Below, piece by piece: positions 46,030 through 56,372 of a DNA stretch of 64,000 bases (its first letter is position 1; each line of letters opens with the position of its first letter). The notes beneath the pieces were generated by a model. It was not told the DNA's origin. It did no database searches and was given only the letters and a program-made list of their open reading frames with translations. This stretch comes from Cheiracanthium punctorium (taxonomy: Eukaryota; Arthropoda; Arachnida; Araneae; Cheiracanthiidae): assembly GCA_038373885.1 (NCBI GenBank), contig JAWZYV010010319.1, positions 558,001 through 622,000 on the forward strand, in the 5' to 3' direction. The position numbers and the translations under genes were made by a program.

Positions 46030-46541
46030 AAAGATAAATGACGTCATTGGATGCCGGTCACTACAATCGCTCGAGGCATAATAAGATCTCCCTCTTTTTG
46101 AGGGAAGAAGAAGCTAATCCACTTCTAAAATCGGCAACACTGTCAACTTCCGACACCAGAGTGATAAATTGGTAGCAAATGAAGGAAACAGATCACTCCC
46201 CAATTCTAATTTCATGTCCCGTGGAAATCTAATTAAACGAGGCCTGCGCACAGCAACATGTTGCCATGGGGACTCAAGACCAGAGTGAACTGGAATTAGT
46301 TGCATCAGAAGAGGTGTTTTTTCTTGTGAAGTTCTCAGCTGGACTCTTCTGAACGCTCATCGAACTTGTATTGTCTGCTGCGAGCTGAATTTTGCAGATG
46401 TTGCCCAAATGGCGTAGTTCCGAGCAAATGCTAAAAGCGGGTGACTCTTTCTTTTCGATGGTTACGAAACATGATCATTCCATTGGTACATAAGAAGTTT
46501 TAACATAATTTTAATATTGTATATTCATCTATGAACAAGAA
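46030..46541 (+). promoter_or_regulatory. Putative promoter and 5' leader of the 46.5-kb gene
   Basis: TGACGTCA (46038-46047 area), a full cAMP-response-type element, abuts ATTGG, an inverted CCAAT box. The region is richer in GC than its surroundings and free of recognised repeats. No TATA box is seen, as is common for housekeeping-type promoters. The first coding ATG follows some 500 bp downstream. A 64-codon minus-strand frame (46114-46305) overlaps and could mean bidirectional transcription. The assignment rests on motif spacing only. Confidence 0.45.
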
Positions 46542-46674
46542 ATGACAGTTTCAAGTTTGAAAATGGAATTTGAGTCTTCTGAACGGAATGACCATTTAAT
46601 TGGAAAAATTGCTGCATTGATTGGTTGCAAGGATAAGCTGCTCAGTTTTCTTGATATACTTTTGGAAAGAACTG
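46542..46674 (+). CDS. Unrecognised host gene, first coding exon
   Basis: The exon starts at an ATG with a stop codon upstream in frame and gives 44 residues (ending LDILLERT) plus one base before a GTAAAT donor. It is Glu/Lys/Leu-rich and reads like a helical N-terminus; there is no signal peptide or membrane segment. The leftover G joins CA of the exon at 47460 to make an Ala codon, so the phases agree across a 785-bp intron. A CRE and an inverted CCAAT box lie upstream. The region is free of recognised transposon termini. I do not recognise the protein and infer no function. Confidence 0.55.
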
Positions 46675-47459
46675 GTAAATGTGAAAAAACTCTAATCCCT
46701 AAATTGTGTTCTAAAGTAGCAATTTAGGTACAAACGAATTAAAGTGTATTTAATCTTTCGCATCAGGAAATATTTTTTTCTGCCAATTAGTTGAACGATG
46801 ATGATATCAAAAGTTTGTAAAATCTATTAGCTGTGATATAAAAAGCAGTATTTACGACCAAAAAAGAAAAGTAAAATTCTATTTTTCATTATTATTATCA
46901 AATTCCTGAATTAAAGCACGGGACTTCACATTTATTTTCAAGTAATGTTGCTTGATTTAAAATTTTACGGTCGAAGAAATTCAGTTAAAAATTGTTTGTG
47001 ACATGACAGTTGCTAAAAATTCACTTTCATATAAAAAGAAAGAAGTCACAAAAAGGTATTTTTGTGCTTTAATACAACACTGCAAGAATATTCGAAGGTT
47101 TTTTTAAAGTGAAGAATGCATTTCCGGAAAAATATGGAGCATTACTTCTTCAATGAAATTCATTAAGAGTGATATTGAAAGTTGAATTAAAAATTCTGTG
47201 CATTAAAATAAGTTTAAAACTTCTTTTTCTGTTTCTCATAAAAAATAATTTAGTTTTACCCCCCAAAAATTTTTTTTTGTCAAGTAAAACATTTTATTTA
47301 ACATTTCATTCAGGCTCATTAAGAAAATATTTGACATTTCATTAAGAAAAAAAAAGAACCTTCTTTCTAGAACATTAGTTAACTGTGTAGTCACTTAAGA
47401 GCTTTTCATCCACTTCAAAGCACATCAAATGGAATTAATTAGTTGAACGATTTTTCTAG

Positions 47460-47692
47460 CAAAATACCGTTCCGCAGATGTTAATTTTGAGATCAGATTT
47501 CAGAAAAATATTTTGACACACGGTCCACGAAGTATGGAAGCTAAACGCTTTGGGAATGGCTCTGACGTAATGTGCAATGGAAAAAGGCTGCCAACACCGA
47601 TATTGTTCGGATTAAATTTTCCGGCTGTTGTCCAGATTCAGCTAAGTGAATTAAACAGGCGAGCAGAAGACGGTGATATGGGAGAAAAACAG
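47460..47692 (+). CDS. Unrecognised host gene, second coding exon
   Basis: It is preceded by TTTTTCTAG, a pyrimidine-rich acceptor, and followed by CAG/GTAAGG, a consensus donor. The exon adds 77 residues in phase after the codon shared with exon 1, including KNILTHGPRSMEAKRFGNG and LPTPILFGLNFPAVVQIQLS. It ends at a codon boundary, so the next exon begins in phase 0. No next exon was found before the poly-A/TA tract at 47769 or in the repeat-rich DNA beyond, so the rest of the gene may lie past large introns. The sequence resembles no family I can name; it is Asn/Gly- and charge-rich. Confidence rests on splice signals and matching phase, not homology. Confidence 0.55.
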
Positions 47693-47768
47693 GTAAGGAA
47701 TAACTTGTTCCTAGTTTACTAATGTGACAATGAGCTTAGTGATGAGAAAATAATCAAGCTTTTCTCCT

Positions 47769-47820
<52 letters not shown>

Positions 47821-47822
47821 TT
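47769..47822. repeat. (A)n(TA)n simple repeat
   Basis: A run of A longer than 30 bases passes into TA repeats, in the presumed intron after 47692. Confidence 0.85.
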
Positions 47823-47891
47823 TTAAGCATTAATACAGTACTCTATGTTCTTACTTAAAAACATCAAGCTGCGGTTTTAAGCCTTCTAAAG

Positions 47892-48558
47892 CAGTGTTTC
47901 CCATCCTTTTAGCGTCTGCGTACCGACAAAAATAGGAAAAAAATACAGGGTGAATCTAAACTCTTGGGCAAAACTTTAAGGGGTGATAGGGCACATAATA
48001 AGGAATCAGAATCACATAGCAATGTGGGGTCGGCAACGTCGTTTTGGTGTAGCTGTTAATAATCACTTTGAATAAAAGTGCCTAAACAACAGTACACTTT
48101 CCGACCATTGTTCGTCAGAAACTAATGTATTTTCCCCCGAAAACAGAAGACTAAAATGGATAGTTTAAAAAGTTTATTTTATTTCATGGATGAAATTTTC
48201 GGTGACGAGCCTATTGTTTATGAAACTTGGTTAAGAAATTAGACGGACACTTCAATGCTTTTCCAAAAGTGATTATTACCGGGTAAGTTAAAACTGCGTT
48301 TTTCACCCCAGATTGCTAGGTGATTACGATTCATCATTGTGTGCCCTATCACCCATAAAGTTTTGCCCAAGAGTTCGGATTCACCCTGTATTTCAAGTAC
48401 CAAGCTCAACCAACGTGCGTGTTATACAAAAATTATTTTTAGTTAGAATGACCTTTGTTTCTGTTATTTTTTAATAAATTTGATAAATATGGACCGGCAC
48501 CGGCAGTAAATTCTCGCGGATCGGCATAGGTCCACGGACCAGTGGTCAGGAAGCACTG
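47892..48558. mobile_element. hAT-like MITE holding a mariner foldback element
   Basis: The ends CAGTGTTTCCCATCC and, from the right, CAGTGCTTCCTGACC are of the Charlie type seen in many hATs. The flanking octamers (TTCTAAAG and CTCTAGGC) match only in part. Near the right end, CGGCACCGGCAG and GGTCCACGGACC are GC-rich. A foldback element occupies most of the interior. Confidence 0.6.
47946..48388. mobile_element. mariner-type foldback MITE, 443 bp, about 140-bp arms
   Basis: The ends CAGGGTGAAT and ATTCACCCTG are flanked by TA (47944-47945 and 48389-48390). Inverted similarity continues inward for about 140 bp on each side (for example TCTTGGGCAAAACTTTA and GATAGGGCACA). TA targets and CAGGGTG ends fit mariner-related MITEs. 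Two decayed arm fragments lie at 41140 and 42073. Confidence 0.75.
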
Positions 48559-48559
48559 C

Positions 48560-49955
48560 TCTAGGCTATATCTTTTTACAAGTGCTTTTGTTTTTAACAA
48601 AAATAAATTTAGGCTTACAATAACGCACGGAAAGCAGAATTTCTATTTCATATGCAATTGGACGAAGTATTCGCTGATCGCAATCAAAGGACGTCACGCT
48701 GACGCTGTATATACCGGATTTTCGAAGTTACGTTACGCATCTTCCAGTTTCTTATAATTTCGTTTGAATTAAATATTCAGACGATTTTTGGAATCTATCC
48801 TATTTCAGCTGTAAAAGAGAATTGTTTTTTTGCGCGTTACCATTTTTTTTTTTAAATTCTGAATACTGTTTCAAAAAGAGGTGTTACTTTGTAAAGGCAT
48901 ATATTAAATTTTCACTGAAGTAAATCCAACTAAAGTTAAAATTTTAAATTGTAATGTTATAGATTCTGAGGTTCGAAAAGTCGTACTTAACTTCAATACA
49001 AGAGAAAGTAACATGACGATCGACTTTAGGCACGTCGGCCACAGAAACTTTCAGGCCCTCTGAAATATTAGTTTAAAACATTTAATGGAAAATTCTGAAT
49101 AATGCAATTCAGAAAACAAAATGAGTAAATGGTAGCAAGTTTTGACGGAAAATTGGATACATACAGTTTGATTAATTTATGTCCTTTGAAGCTTCCACTG
49201 ATATCTTCTTAAGAATGTTACTATAGTATAGAATGTTACTATAGTTGTAGCCTTTAAAAAATAAATGTACTCTGATTGGACTTATTTCCATTTTTGAAAA
49301 CCTTAATTTTATGTTTTTGTGTGATCTTATCAATATCATAGGCTTGTAGACTTGTGCGACATCATAAAAAGCAATCTTATGCTCTGAAAAACTGCGATTT
49401 AGTGGGTACAGCCCATTCGTTTTCTTTTTCGTATGACTTTAAGTATGAAGAAAAGTATTGGCCTGTTCTTAGGTCTTTAGAAATCTTTGGATACAACGCC
49501 TGATGAAGAAGTTTTTTACTTTCACTCATAAAAAACAAAATCGAACTATTTACTCTAATGACTTAAATTGGATCACGAGACGAGATCGCGGTACGAGACA
49601 AGATTGGTTTCGCCTCGCGATAAGAGTAGGGTAGGCGAACTTCAGACTTGTAGCAATTTTAGGTCCTATTTTGCTTAGCGAGGCAATTTGTATATGCCAT
49701 GAGGCAATATGCTAAAAATTTAGGAGGGAGGGGTACTATCCTCCCTCGTATTGGCTCCATTGACTATACCACACGTAGAAATAAATACCTGCAACGCAAC
49801 AACTTTTTAACAAGTACTGATAAAAGAAAGTAAATACGAAGAGTGCGTACGGCAGTAGTTATATGTAGGGCTATTTCTGCCATATGTGCAAGATATGCCC
49901 GGCACATGGACAACCGAAATAGGGGCATCGGTCAAAATCTAATTACAGGCATATT
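48560..49955. other. No gene seen
   Basis: AT-rich DNA. A 72-codon plus-strand frame near 48542 overlaps the MITE end and looks incidental. No exons with both splice signals were found. Confidence 0.4.
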
Positions 49956-49961
49956 GATGGC

Positions 49962-50771
49962 AGTGGCGCACACAGAATTTTGGTTGAGGGTGGAGGATGG
50001 GGCTACAAATACTGCTGAACTCGGTTATAGTGACCCGATTATAGTTAAAATTCTCATGCATTGGCGTCGCAGTCTGTAAGTTATTGGGGGGGGGGGACCA
50101 AAGGCCAAAGACGTATTTAAGGGGGGGGGGATCCGGACTCCTCCCCCGAAATTTTGATTTTTTTACTATAATGATAATGATCTAGTCTTTAGTGAAAAAT
50201 GTTGCCTTTTTTGTAGTTTGGACACCCTCCGAAATTTTTGGACCCCTTCCAAAATGTATTTCTGGATATGTGCCTTCCAAAGGCGTAACTTAATAAGGGC
50301 AAAAGGGGTCAATTGTTTGCCCCCTTCCCAAATTCAATGAATTCAGATTTCACCTACTTGAAAACTGTATTTTGCATGATAGGAAACATCCCCCCCCCCC
50401 CTCCTTAATGTTACTCCCCCAATCGCGCCAACGGGGAGAGGGACAAATAATAAAATAACATTCTTTACAATACACCATCTTTAACGTCCAAGTCAAACTC
50501 TAATATTGTCATTAGACATGGGTAGTGTTTGGAGTCCCCCCCCTCCCAACTTCTTTGAATCGTTCTGGCACAGAAATTACTATTTGTAGAAGTGTATTGA
50601 TAAACTACCGTATTGGCGAGCATAAAACTTAGGTTGGGATGAGCTCATAAAAAAATATAATCAGGTAATAATTTTGCCTATCCAAAGTGTATTATAAAGC
50701 AGAATATTACCTTTCAAAAATCTCTTTCTTTTTTTTGGGGGGTGGGGGAGCCCCCTAGTCCCCTTCCCTGG
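49962..50771. mobile_element. Possible hAT-like element with G/C runs
   Basis: The left end reads CAGTGGCGCACACAG; the right end inverted reads CAGTGGGGCATCCAGGG. Several G- and C-runs lie inside, and other CAGTGGCG-type ends (for example near 50062) suggest overlapping insertions. The flanks do not match, so the borders are tentative. Confidence 0.35.
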
Positions 50772-51259
50772 ATGCCCCACTGGCAACAACTGGGTTTATC
50801 ATAACCAGTGGCGGCCCGTGGTCAAAAATGTTAGTGCAGCCGGAAACATATGACCCCCCCCCCTTCTCCGGACAGGAATGGAAAATCTTCGTTACTGAAT
50901 TCGAAAGCTGGAGGATTAAGCCCTCACCCAGGATTTAAAAAAAAAAAAAAAAAAATTCATAAAAAAAAAATCTAAAATTCTTCCAGATTTTATTTACGCA
51001 CTCGGCTGGAAGAATTTCAGATTTTTTATTTTTTTTTTTTTAAATCTATTCAATCAATTCTGTCTTATAGAGGAAAATGATAACTGTAAGTGATCATATA
51101 GACTCTGTTCGCATAATTTTGTTGCTGAAAATTGCATCCATTGTTGTTTGGCCCCTAGTGGTGAAATGTTTTGGACTAGTGCGTATTGGAAAATCTAAAG
51201 TGCCCATTTCAGTTATGAAATTGGATCCTTGATCGAATTTAATTCTATGTTAAAATCTC

Positions 51260-51700
51260 TTAATAAACAGTCTTACAATCATCCTCCTTCAGCAACGTTT
51301 CGAATATAGCGTCTAATTTATCTTCATAAGAAATTCGAGGACTAGCGTACGTAACTGCAAATCTCACTTTATCTTGAATATATGCAATGACCATTTGAAC
51401 ACCATTGGTCTGGCTCGTGTAGACACGGATAAAGCGTTTCATAAGTTTTCCTTTATAAAAATTATAACTCCAGATGGTTTTCTGTTTTGGAAACTACTCT
51501 TTATCCGTTCGACCAAAGTGAATCCAGGTATCTGAAATTCATCTGAAGAGATAGTGAATGTTTCCGTTAGTAATATCAAGTCACTCTGCAGAAAGTATGG
51601 ATCAAACGGAAAAGTGACCACGGCGCGCCGCGTAGACAAAAGTCCCGGGCTTAAAAGAAATAGCACCCGAGTGCTAAAAATGTAAGAGATCCTATTTTAC
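51260..51700 (-). pseudogene. EEP-type endonuclease fragment, one frameshift
   Basis: The upstream frame includes SDLILLTETFTISSDEFQIP and then SGVIIFIKENL; after a shift at about 51440 it continues MKRFIRVYTSQTNGVQMVIA and TYASPRISYEDKLDAIFETL, stopping at KEDDCKTVY. LTET holds the conserved catalytic Glu of EEP endonucleases. The piece stops just before the position where GDFN would follow; that missing block is what the array at 43800 repeats (CKIVLAGDF). Such endonucleases occur in non-LTR retrotransposons and at the C-terminus of Helentron helicases; the style here is closer to the latter. It has no place in a hAT, so it was captured or inserted. Confidence 0.6.
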
Positions 51701-51948
51701 TTCCTTAAAATGGACATAAATTTCAACCAGCCTTTCCTATCCTCGAAATTGCTCCTTATTGCTCCGAAATTGCTCTTATCCGTGTCTGATTCGAAGTTTC
51801 CTTAGAATTTTCGTTTGTAATGATAACTTGAGAAGAAAAGAAAAAAAAGAAAACGCAATTATTTTTTATAAGTCAAATCAACCCTCCTTTCTTTTAAACT
51901 TGCGAATCAGTCAGTGATGTCGAGAGTTTCCTTTAATTCGTCAGCAAT

Positions 51949-52333
51949 TTAGCTCCCACTTCTTATCAACTCCTTAAATTTTAAAGAATTTTTTAAATGT
52001 TCGATTGAGCTTTCATGTGTTTCACATGCTCGTGTGATGGTGGTTAATCCATCATATCCAGTACCATTCCAAACGCTCTTTATTATCTCAACGATTAGAC
52101 ACGGCCAACAAAACATTTTTTTGTAAATAAAAACTGCCACATAGCCACAAGAATGATGCATACCATGATGAATGGAAGCTACGACCATGCTGAGACGAAC
52201 CTGCTTTTTTCTTATGAATGGACAATTTTAGTGTCGGTCTATTTTCTTTTAGTGGTTGTCGTTTATCATCTTCTTTCCATATGTTAAACGGGGTTTCAAG
52301 CAAGACGCAAACTGAATAATAACAAGGCTCCAT
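51949..52333 (-). pseudogene. hAT transposase N-terminal TTF-type zinc finger, frameshifted
   Basis: Two overlapping minus-strand frames are needed. The second contains YKKMFCWPCLIVEIIKSVWN, then GYDGLTTI and HESSIEHLKNS. The spacing C..C, then a W and a GYDG, then H....H, is that of the TTF-type zinc finger at the N-terminus of many hAT transposases, which binds the element ends. The first frame (52088-52333) supplies the part before it. The catalytic domain and dimerisation block are not found, so the element could not move itself. Orientation and position fit the 5' half of the hAT at 50806-54783. Confidence 0.6.
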
Positions 52334-52465
52334 GTTTCAAAACGGTTAAATCATAGATTCCAATAACACATGGACACAGTAACAAATAAAGCTAAAAACT
52401 TTCAACCTTCCCAGACAAAAAAAACACACAAAAAAAACTATTGTCTCCGTTAGAATGGGCTAGAA

Positions 52466-52741
52466 CAGCGGTTCTCAACCTTTTAACGTCGTCCCCCACA
52501 CACCTTCAACAAAGGCTAACTTACAGTGGCGCCCCCCCCCTCACATTTTTCAGCATACATGAGTTTTTTTAATCTTTAATAATGAAAATTTTAAGCGAAA
52601 ATGGATATATTTTTGAGTAAAAATGAGAATAAATAAGATGATTTTTTAAAAACATACATCCCTACTTGCTCTTTAGATTTTCTCGCCCCCCCGCAAGTGT
52701 TCTGCGGGGGGACGCGCCCCCCTCAGGTTGAGAAAACGCTG
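52466..52741. mobile_element. hAT MITE with CAGCGGTTCTCAACC ends
   Basis: The ends CAGCGGTTCTCAACCTTTT and AGGTTGAGAAAACGCTG are inverted. A perfect 8-bp duplication GGCTAGAA lies at 52458-52465 and 52742-52749. It is 276 bp and non-coding. Similar termini mark Charlie-type hAT MITEs. It is nested in the 4-kb hAT. Confidence 0.85.
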
Positions 52742-53031
52742 GGCTAGAACATACATTCTCTGTATCTTATTCTCTCCCTCACTTCTCCGAGCCAATCAGT
52801 TAGTCAAATTCAGAAGTGAAGCCGTAGTCAGAAAACCTTTCTTCAGCTGAGTCTGTACATACGCGCTATGCTATCCTATGCCGGAGACACTGCTTACGTA
52901 GTCGTTACCATGGCAACGGTGCTGCCGATTCCTTTACCAGCGCTGAGGGCGGTACCACCAAAGACTTTCGCAGTTGAATTGCGGGAAGATTAAAGGGCTT
53001 TTTTTCTGAATGAGCCATCCGGCATTTACTA

Positions 53032-54597
53032 CAGTGCGCCAAAAATGTATAAGGACAACATTTAATTGCATGAAAATATGCTTTATTTCCATTTCACCTA
53101 AATGAAATTTTTATATTTCTTACTTCTGCTGCATAATTTTGTGATAACACTTTTACCACATAAAAAACAAAATTTAGCTTCAAAATTTTGATTTTACAAA
53201 ATTTAACATTAAAGGAAATACGGAAAAAGTTATAAGGACATGTTCTAAAATACTTAAAAAATGTTTCAATAATCAAGAAAATTACCTCTTTTTTCAATCA
53301 CTTGAATAAGCCGAGAGGTCATAGATCCTGAAAGATCTTTTAAAATGTCCACAGATATTTTTTCCCCAGTGTCTTTGATAGCGACGACAAGATCTTGTGT
53401 ACATTGATACTGTGTGCCGTTTTTATAAACTTCTCGGGCTAGAAGTCCCCATAAGTTTTCGATTGGATTAAGATCGGGACTTCTCGTCGGCCAATCAAGC
53501 AAATTTACAGAATTAGCTTCAAACCAGAGTTTTGCGCTCTTAGAAACGTGTATCGAAGCATTATCCTGCTGAAAAATATAGTCCCCTGAAGTAATTAGTG
53601 GCGCTTCAGGTAACAAACTTTCTCCTAACATATCAACATATCTGTCCGAATTCATTTTACGGTTGATAAATACAATTGGAGAGGTTCCATTTGCCGCAAA
53701 AGCGCCCCATACCATAACCGAGCCACCACCATATTGACGCTTGGAAAACACTTCCTTGGTCTTTCGCAGATCATACCAAAAATAACGAAAACCATCAGGT
53801 CCATCAAGATTGAACCTTTTTTCGTCCGAAAAAATTACATCAGCCCACTTTTGACCAAGAGAAATGTATTTTTTGGCAAAGTAAACTCTTCTTTTCTTAT
53901 GATGATTTGTAAGAGGGTGGCGTGACACTAATTTCCCATAAGAAACTTGAGGATGTTTACTCAAAACATTTTGAACAGTCCTTGTTGAGCATGGTAAACT
54001 CAAATTTCGTCTAACTTCATTTGCGGTTTCTTTTTTCTCGCAAGCTCTCCTTATAATCCTTTTTTGTCGACGAGTGAGAATTTCTAGTCTCCCAGTTCGC
54101 TTTCTCATGCCATACATCCCAGGATTTTTTAGAAAATTATAAACCACCGTTTTAGATCTCTTGATTCTTTTTGAAATTTCCCATCCACTTAATCCACATT
54201 CTCGAAAAGCAACAATTTTTCCTTTTTCAGAGTCAGAAAGTTGAGTTCCTTGGGGCATCGTTAAAAATTCACACTGAAAGTCACCGAGTAGGAAATTCTT
54301 TTCGCAAATGAATCTTTTAACTCGGAATTGTCATTTTATGTTTTCAAATATGCAAATTTTTAAATAATTACTGGGGAAAAAGCTATGTCCTTATATTTTT
54401 TTTTTCCGTTTTCATTTAGGTTTAAAAATCAAAATTTAAATTTTAGCAGATTTAAAATTGAAAATTTTAATTAGTTTACGCATGAAATAATTTAGTTTTA
54501 CTTCCATTTTTGCTGCAAAAATTTGCATACGATTCTGTAAACAAGGCTTCTAGGTTTGGCGACTTTTCGCGTGTCCTTATAATTTTTCCGCGCACTG
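53032..54597 (-). mobile_element. Complete Tc1-type transposon, 1566 bp
   Basis: The ends CAGTGCGCCAAAAATGTATA and, from the right, CAGTGCGCGGAAAAATTATA continue into AGGACA and are flanked by TA (53030-53031 and 54598-54599). It carries one uninterrupted transposase gene on the minus strand. Length and layout are those of a full-length element, making it the least decayed transposon in the window. It lies inside an older hAT. Confidence 0.9.
53266..54258 (-). CDS. Tc1-family transposase, DD34E, apparently intact
   Basis: This 330-residue protein has the length and order of Tc1 transposases. Residues about 1-110 form two helix-turn-helix parts (LSGWEISKRIKRSKTVVYNF; later RRNLSLPCSTRTVQNVLS) that bind the inverted repeats. 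The DDE core has Asp145 in FSDEKRF, Asp232 in QQDNASIH and Glu267 in SPDLNPIENLW, with 34 residues between the last two, plus the GGGSVMVWGAF block at 178-187. It cuts and pastes the element at TA sites in the nucleus. The start is the ATG at 54258 (MPQGTQLSDSEKGKI). No stop or frameshift is present and no intron is needed. This suggests a recent arrival. Activity is inferred, not shown. Confidence 0.9.
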   Translation of the reverse strand: MPQGTQLSDSEKGKIVAFRECGLSGWEISKRIKRSKTVVYNFLKNPGMYGMRKRTGRLEILTRRQKRIIRRACEKKETANEVRRNLSLPCSTRTVQNVLSKHPQVSYGKLVSRHPLTNHHKKRRVYFAKKYISLGQKWADVIFSDEKRFNLDGPDGFRYFWYDLRKTKEVFSKRQYGGGSVMVWGAFAANGTSPIVFINRKMNSDRYVDMLGESLLPEAPLITSGDYIFQQDNASIHVSKSAKLWFEANSVNLLDWPTRSPDLNPIENLWGLLAREVYKNGTQYQCTQDLVVAIKDTGEKISVDILKDLSGSMTSRLIQVIEKRGNFLDY

Positions 54598-54608
54598 TAC
54601 AATACGTT

Positions 54609-54648
54609 TTTTTTTATTTTATTTTATTTTATTTTATTTTATTTTTAG
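54609..54648. repeat. (ATTTT)n simple repeat
   Basis: About seven pentamer units next to the right end of the Tc1 element, still within the hAT. Confidence 0.85.
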
Positions 54649-54854
54649 ATTTTTTAAAAATTTACCATAGGAATTCCATAATTCTAGTCTGAATTTAAGA
54701 AAATTTATAGAATAAATTATTTTAAAGTACGTGCTGATAATTTCAAGTGCAGCCCACTTGCTGTATCCCACGAACCACCACTGATCATAACTACTTAATT
54801 TCTTTTGATACTTACCTTAAAGCATAAAAACGAAACAAAAATTAAGAATCTTAC

Positions 54855-55086
54855 AGTCCCACTCCCATTTCTCGAAACAATATGTCTGGATATGCACTGG
54901 AAAAAATACTCTCCAAACAAGTTCTTAGCTTCTGTTTCTAAAGCAACACCACTATTTTCATTCAGCAACGTTACGTCTTTTCTAGAGTCTTCCTTCTTTG
55001 GTATGAAAACATTGTCAATAGTGTGCGATTTTAACTTTTTCGGAGAGTTTAAGAGAAATGAGGAATCGTAAAAAACTCGCGATGCT
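54855..55086 (-). CDS. Candidate host exon, unrecognised
   Basis: The minus strand has an open frame of about 100 codons from a stop at 55161-55163 to a donor ACT/GTAAGA at 54854. A likely acceptor CTTCTCTCATAG gives the start used here; TTTACAG at about 55115 is an alternative. The product includes SPKKLKSHTIDNVFIPKKED and ENSGVALETEAKNLFGEYFF. Codons follow the purine-first pattern of real coding sequence strongly, more so than the 89-codon frame on the opposite strand. It lies just outside the 4-kb hAT, which would be in the next intron. No neighbouring exon was identified and I do not recognise the protein. Confidence 0.45.
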
Positions 55087-55169
55087 CTATGAGAGAAGAC
55101 ATACGACTGATTACATCCTGTAAATTCTACCGGCCAATAACAAAAAAGTACGTTTCCCTGCTAATTTCC

Positions 55170-56370
55170 AAGTCAATATTACCCACCCGTGTACCCCCCC
55201 CCCTCCGCCCTTCTGTCTTGCTATGTCGACAGTCTTTAAAAATAAAAATGTACCCACCTCGAAGTGAGAGAAAAAGTTGCCTTGGGATGTGACTTCGGCT
55301 ATCTGTTTTCTTTTTTATTTCTTTTTTTTTACTATATACAGTATTCTTCGGCCCCCTCTGTCCCCCTAGTTAAAACATTGGGGGGGACGTGTCCCCTGGT
55401 CCCCATTAGCTTGCGACGCCCATGCTCTCATGACGTCAAAAGTATTCATCGCCACTTGCCCATAGAACACAAGCCCATTAACAACGTAACTCGTCAGAGT
55501 CATAAATAATTATCCAATCTTCTCATTAATATCCTACCCAAGTTTAATTTTATTTTATACACTAAGTGTAAGCATTTGTTTAAAAACCGATATCCCCACC
55601 CCCAGTTTAAATTAATCCTCCCACAAAAAATTAGAATAATTTGAAGACAATTTTTCAAAATAAAATATTTTAATTCATTAGTGAGAATTTTCAATTTTTG
55701 AAGCTTTTCGCATCTAAATATACTGGCTTAGGGGAGGGGGCTTTAGCCCTCATAGCCCCTCCGTGGATGCGTCTATGTTGGTGGCCGTATTTGTATTAGC
55801 AAGATATTCTAATATAATACAAACAATGGTTAAATTTACTTGTCTTTACTTGTCTTTATTGTCTTTACTTGTCTTTATTCCATGTCAATCCTAACTAGTA
55901 AAATACTTTTATTTCTTAATAATTAAAAATCAATCGTTAAAATAGAAATTCAAGCGCCCCAATAAAAATTATTTATTTGCATATAATTTCATTATTAAGT
56001 TTTTTGGTGACTTTCAAGTCTTTCAAGATTATAGCAAACTCAGTACTCTGTAGAGTTTCAGAATTACAAAACAAATTACAACTAACTTAAAAAATAAAAA
56101 ATTACTAGTTTTAAGAATAGGAGATTGGAATATACGTTATTTGTAAACGAATGGTATAACTTTGCTGTACGACGAACGACGGTCGAATAAAGACTAAATA
56201 AGTGCTTTTTTCTCCTCGCAGCGGCACATTACAAGTCACATGTAGTGTAGGTAGTAATCATGTACACGTGTAGTAAATGGTCAACTACTGGTGCCCATAT
56301 CTTAAATTGCTGCAACGTTGATGAGCTGCTCCAAGTATGCATACGTGTCAGCGTGAGGTTGCTTTCAATT
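55170..56370. other. No gene; stray hAT-like ends
   Basis: Isolated termini such as GCTTGCGACGCCCATG (about 55421) and CCTCCGTGGATGCG (about 55762) look like right ends of hAT MITEs with G/C runs, without matching left ends. The rest is AT-rich. Confidence 0.4.
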
Positions 56371-56372
56371 TG

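Larger units (their letters stand above)
50806..54783 (-). mobile_element. hAT transposon, 4 kb, with nested Tc1 and MITE
   Basis: The ends CAGTGGCGGCCCGTGG and, from the right, CAGTGGTGGTTCGTGG are inverted. A perfect 8-bp duplication ATCATAAC lies at 50798-50805 and 54784-54791. The minus strand carries a hAT zinc-finger fragment (51949-52333) and an unrelated endonuclease fragment (51260-51700). Nested inside are a hAT MITE (52466-52741) and a complete Tc1-type element (53032-54597). Without these it is about 2.1 kb. Confidence 0.85.

Noticed and set aside
54805..55071. 89-codon plus-strand frame
   Set aside because: It overlaps the minus-strand frame at 54855-55086, which has better codon periodicity and a consensus donor, so the plus frame is probably its shadow.
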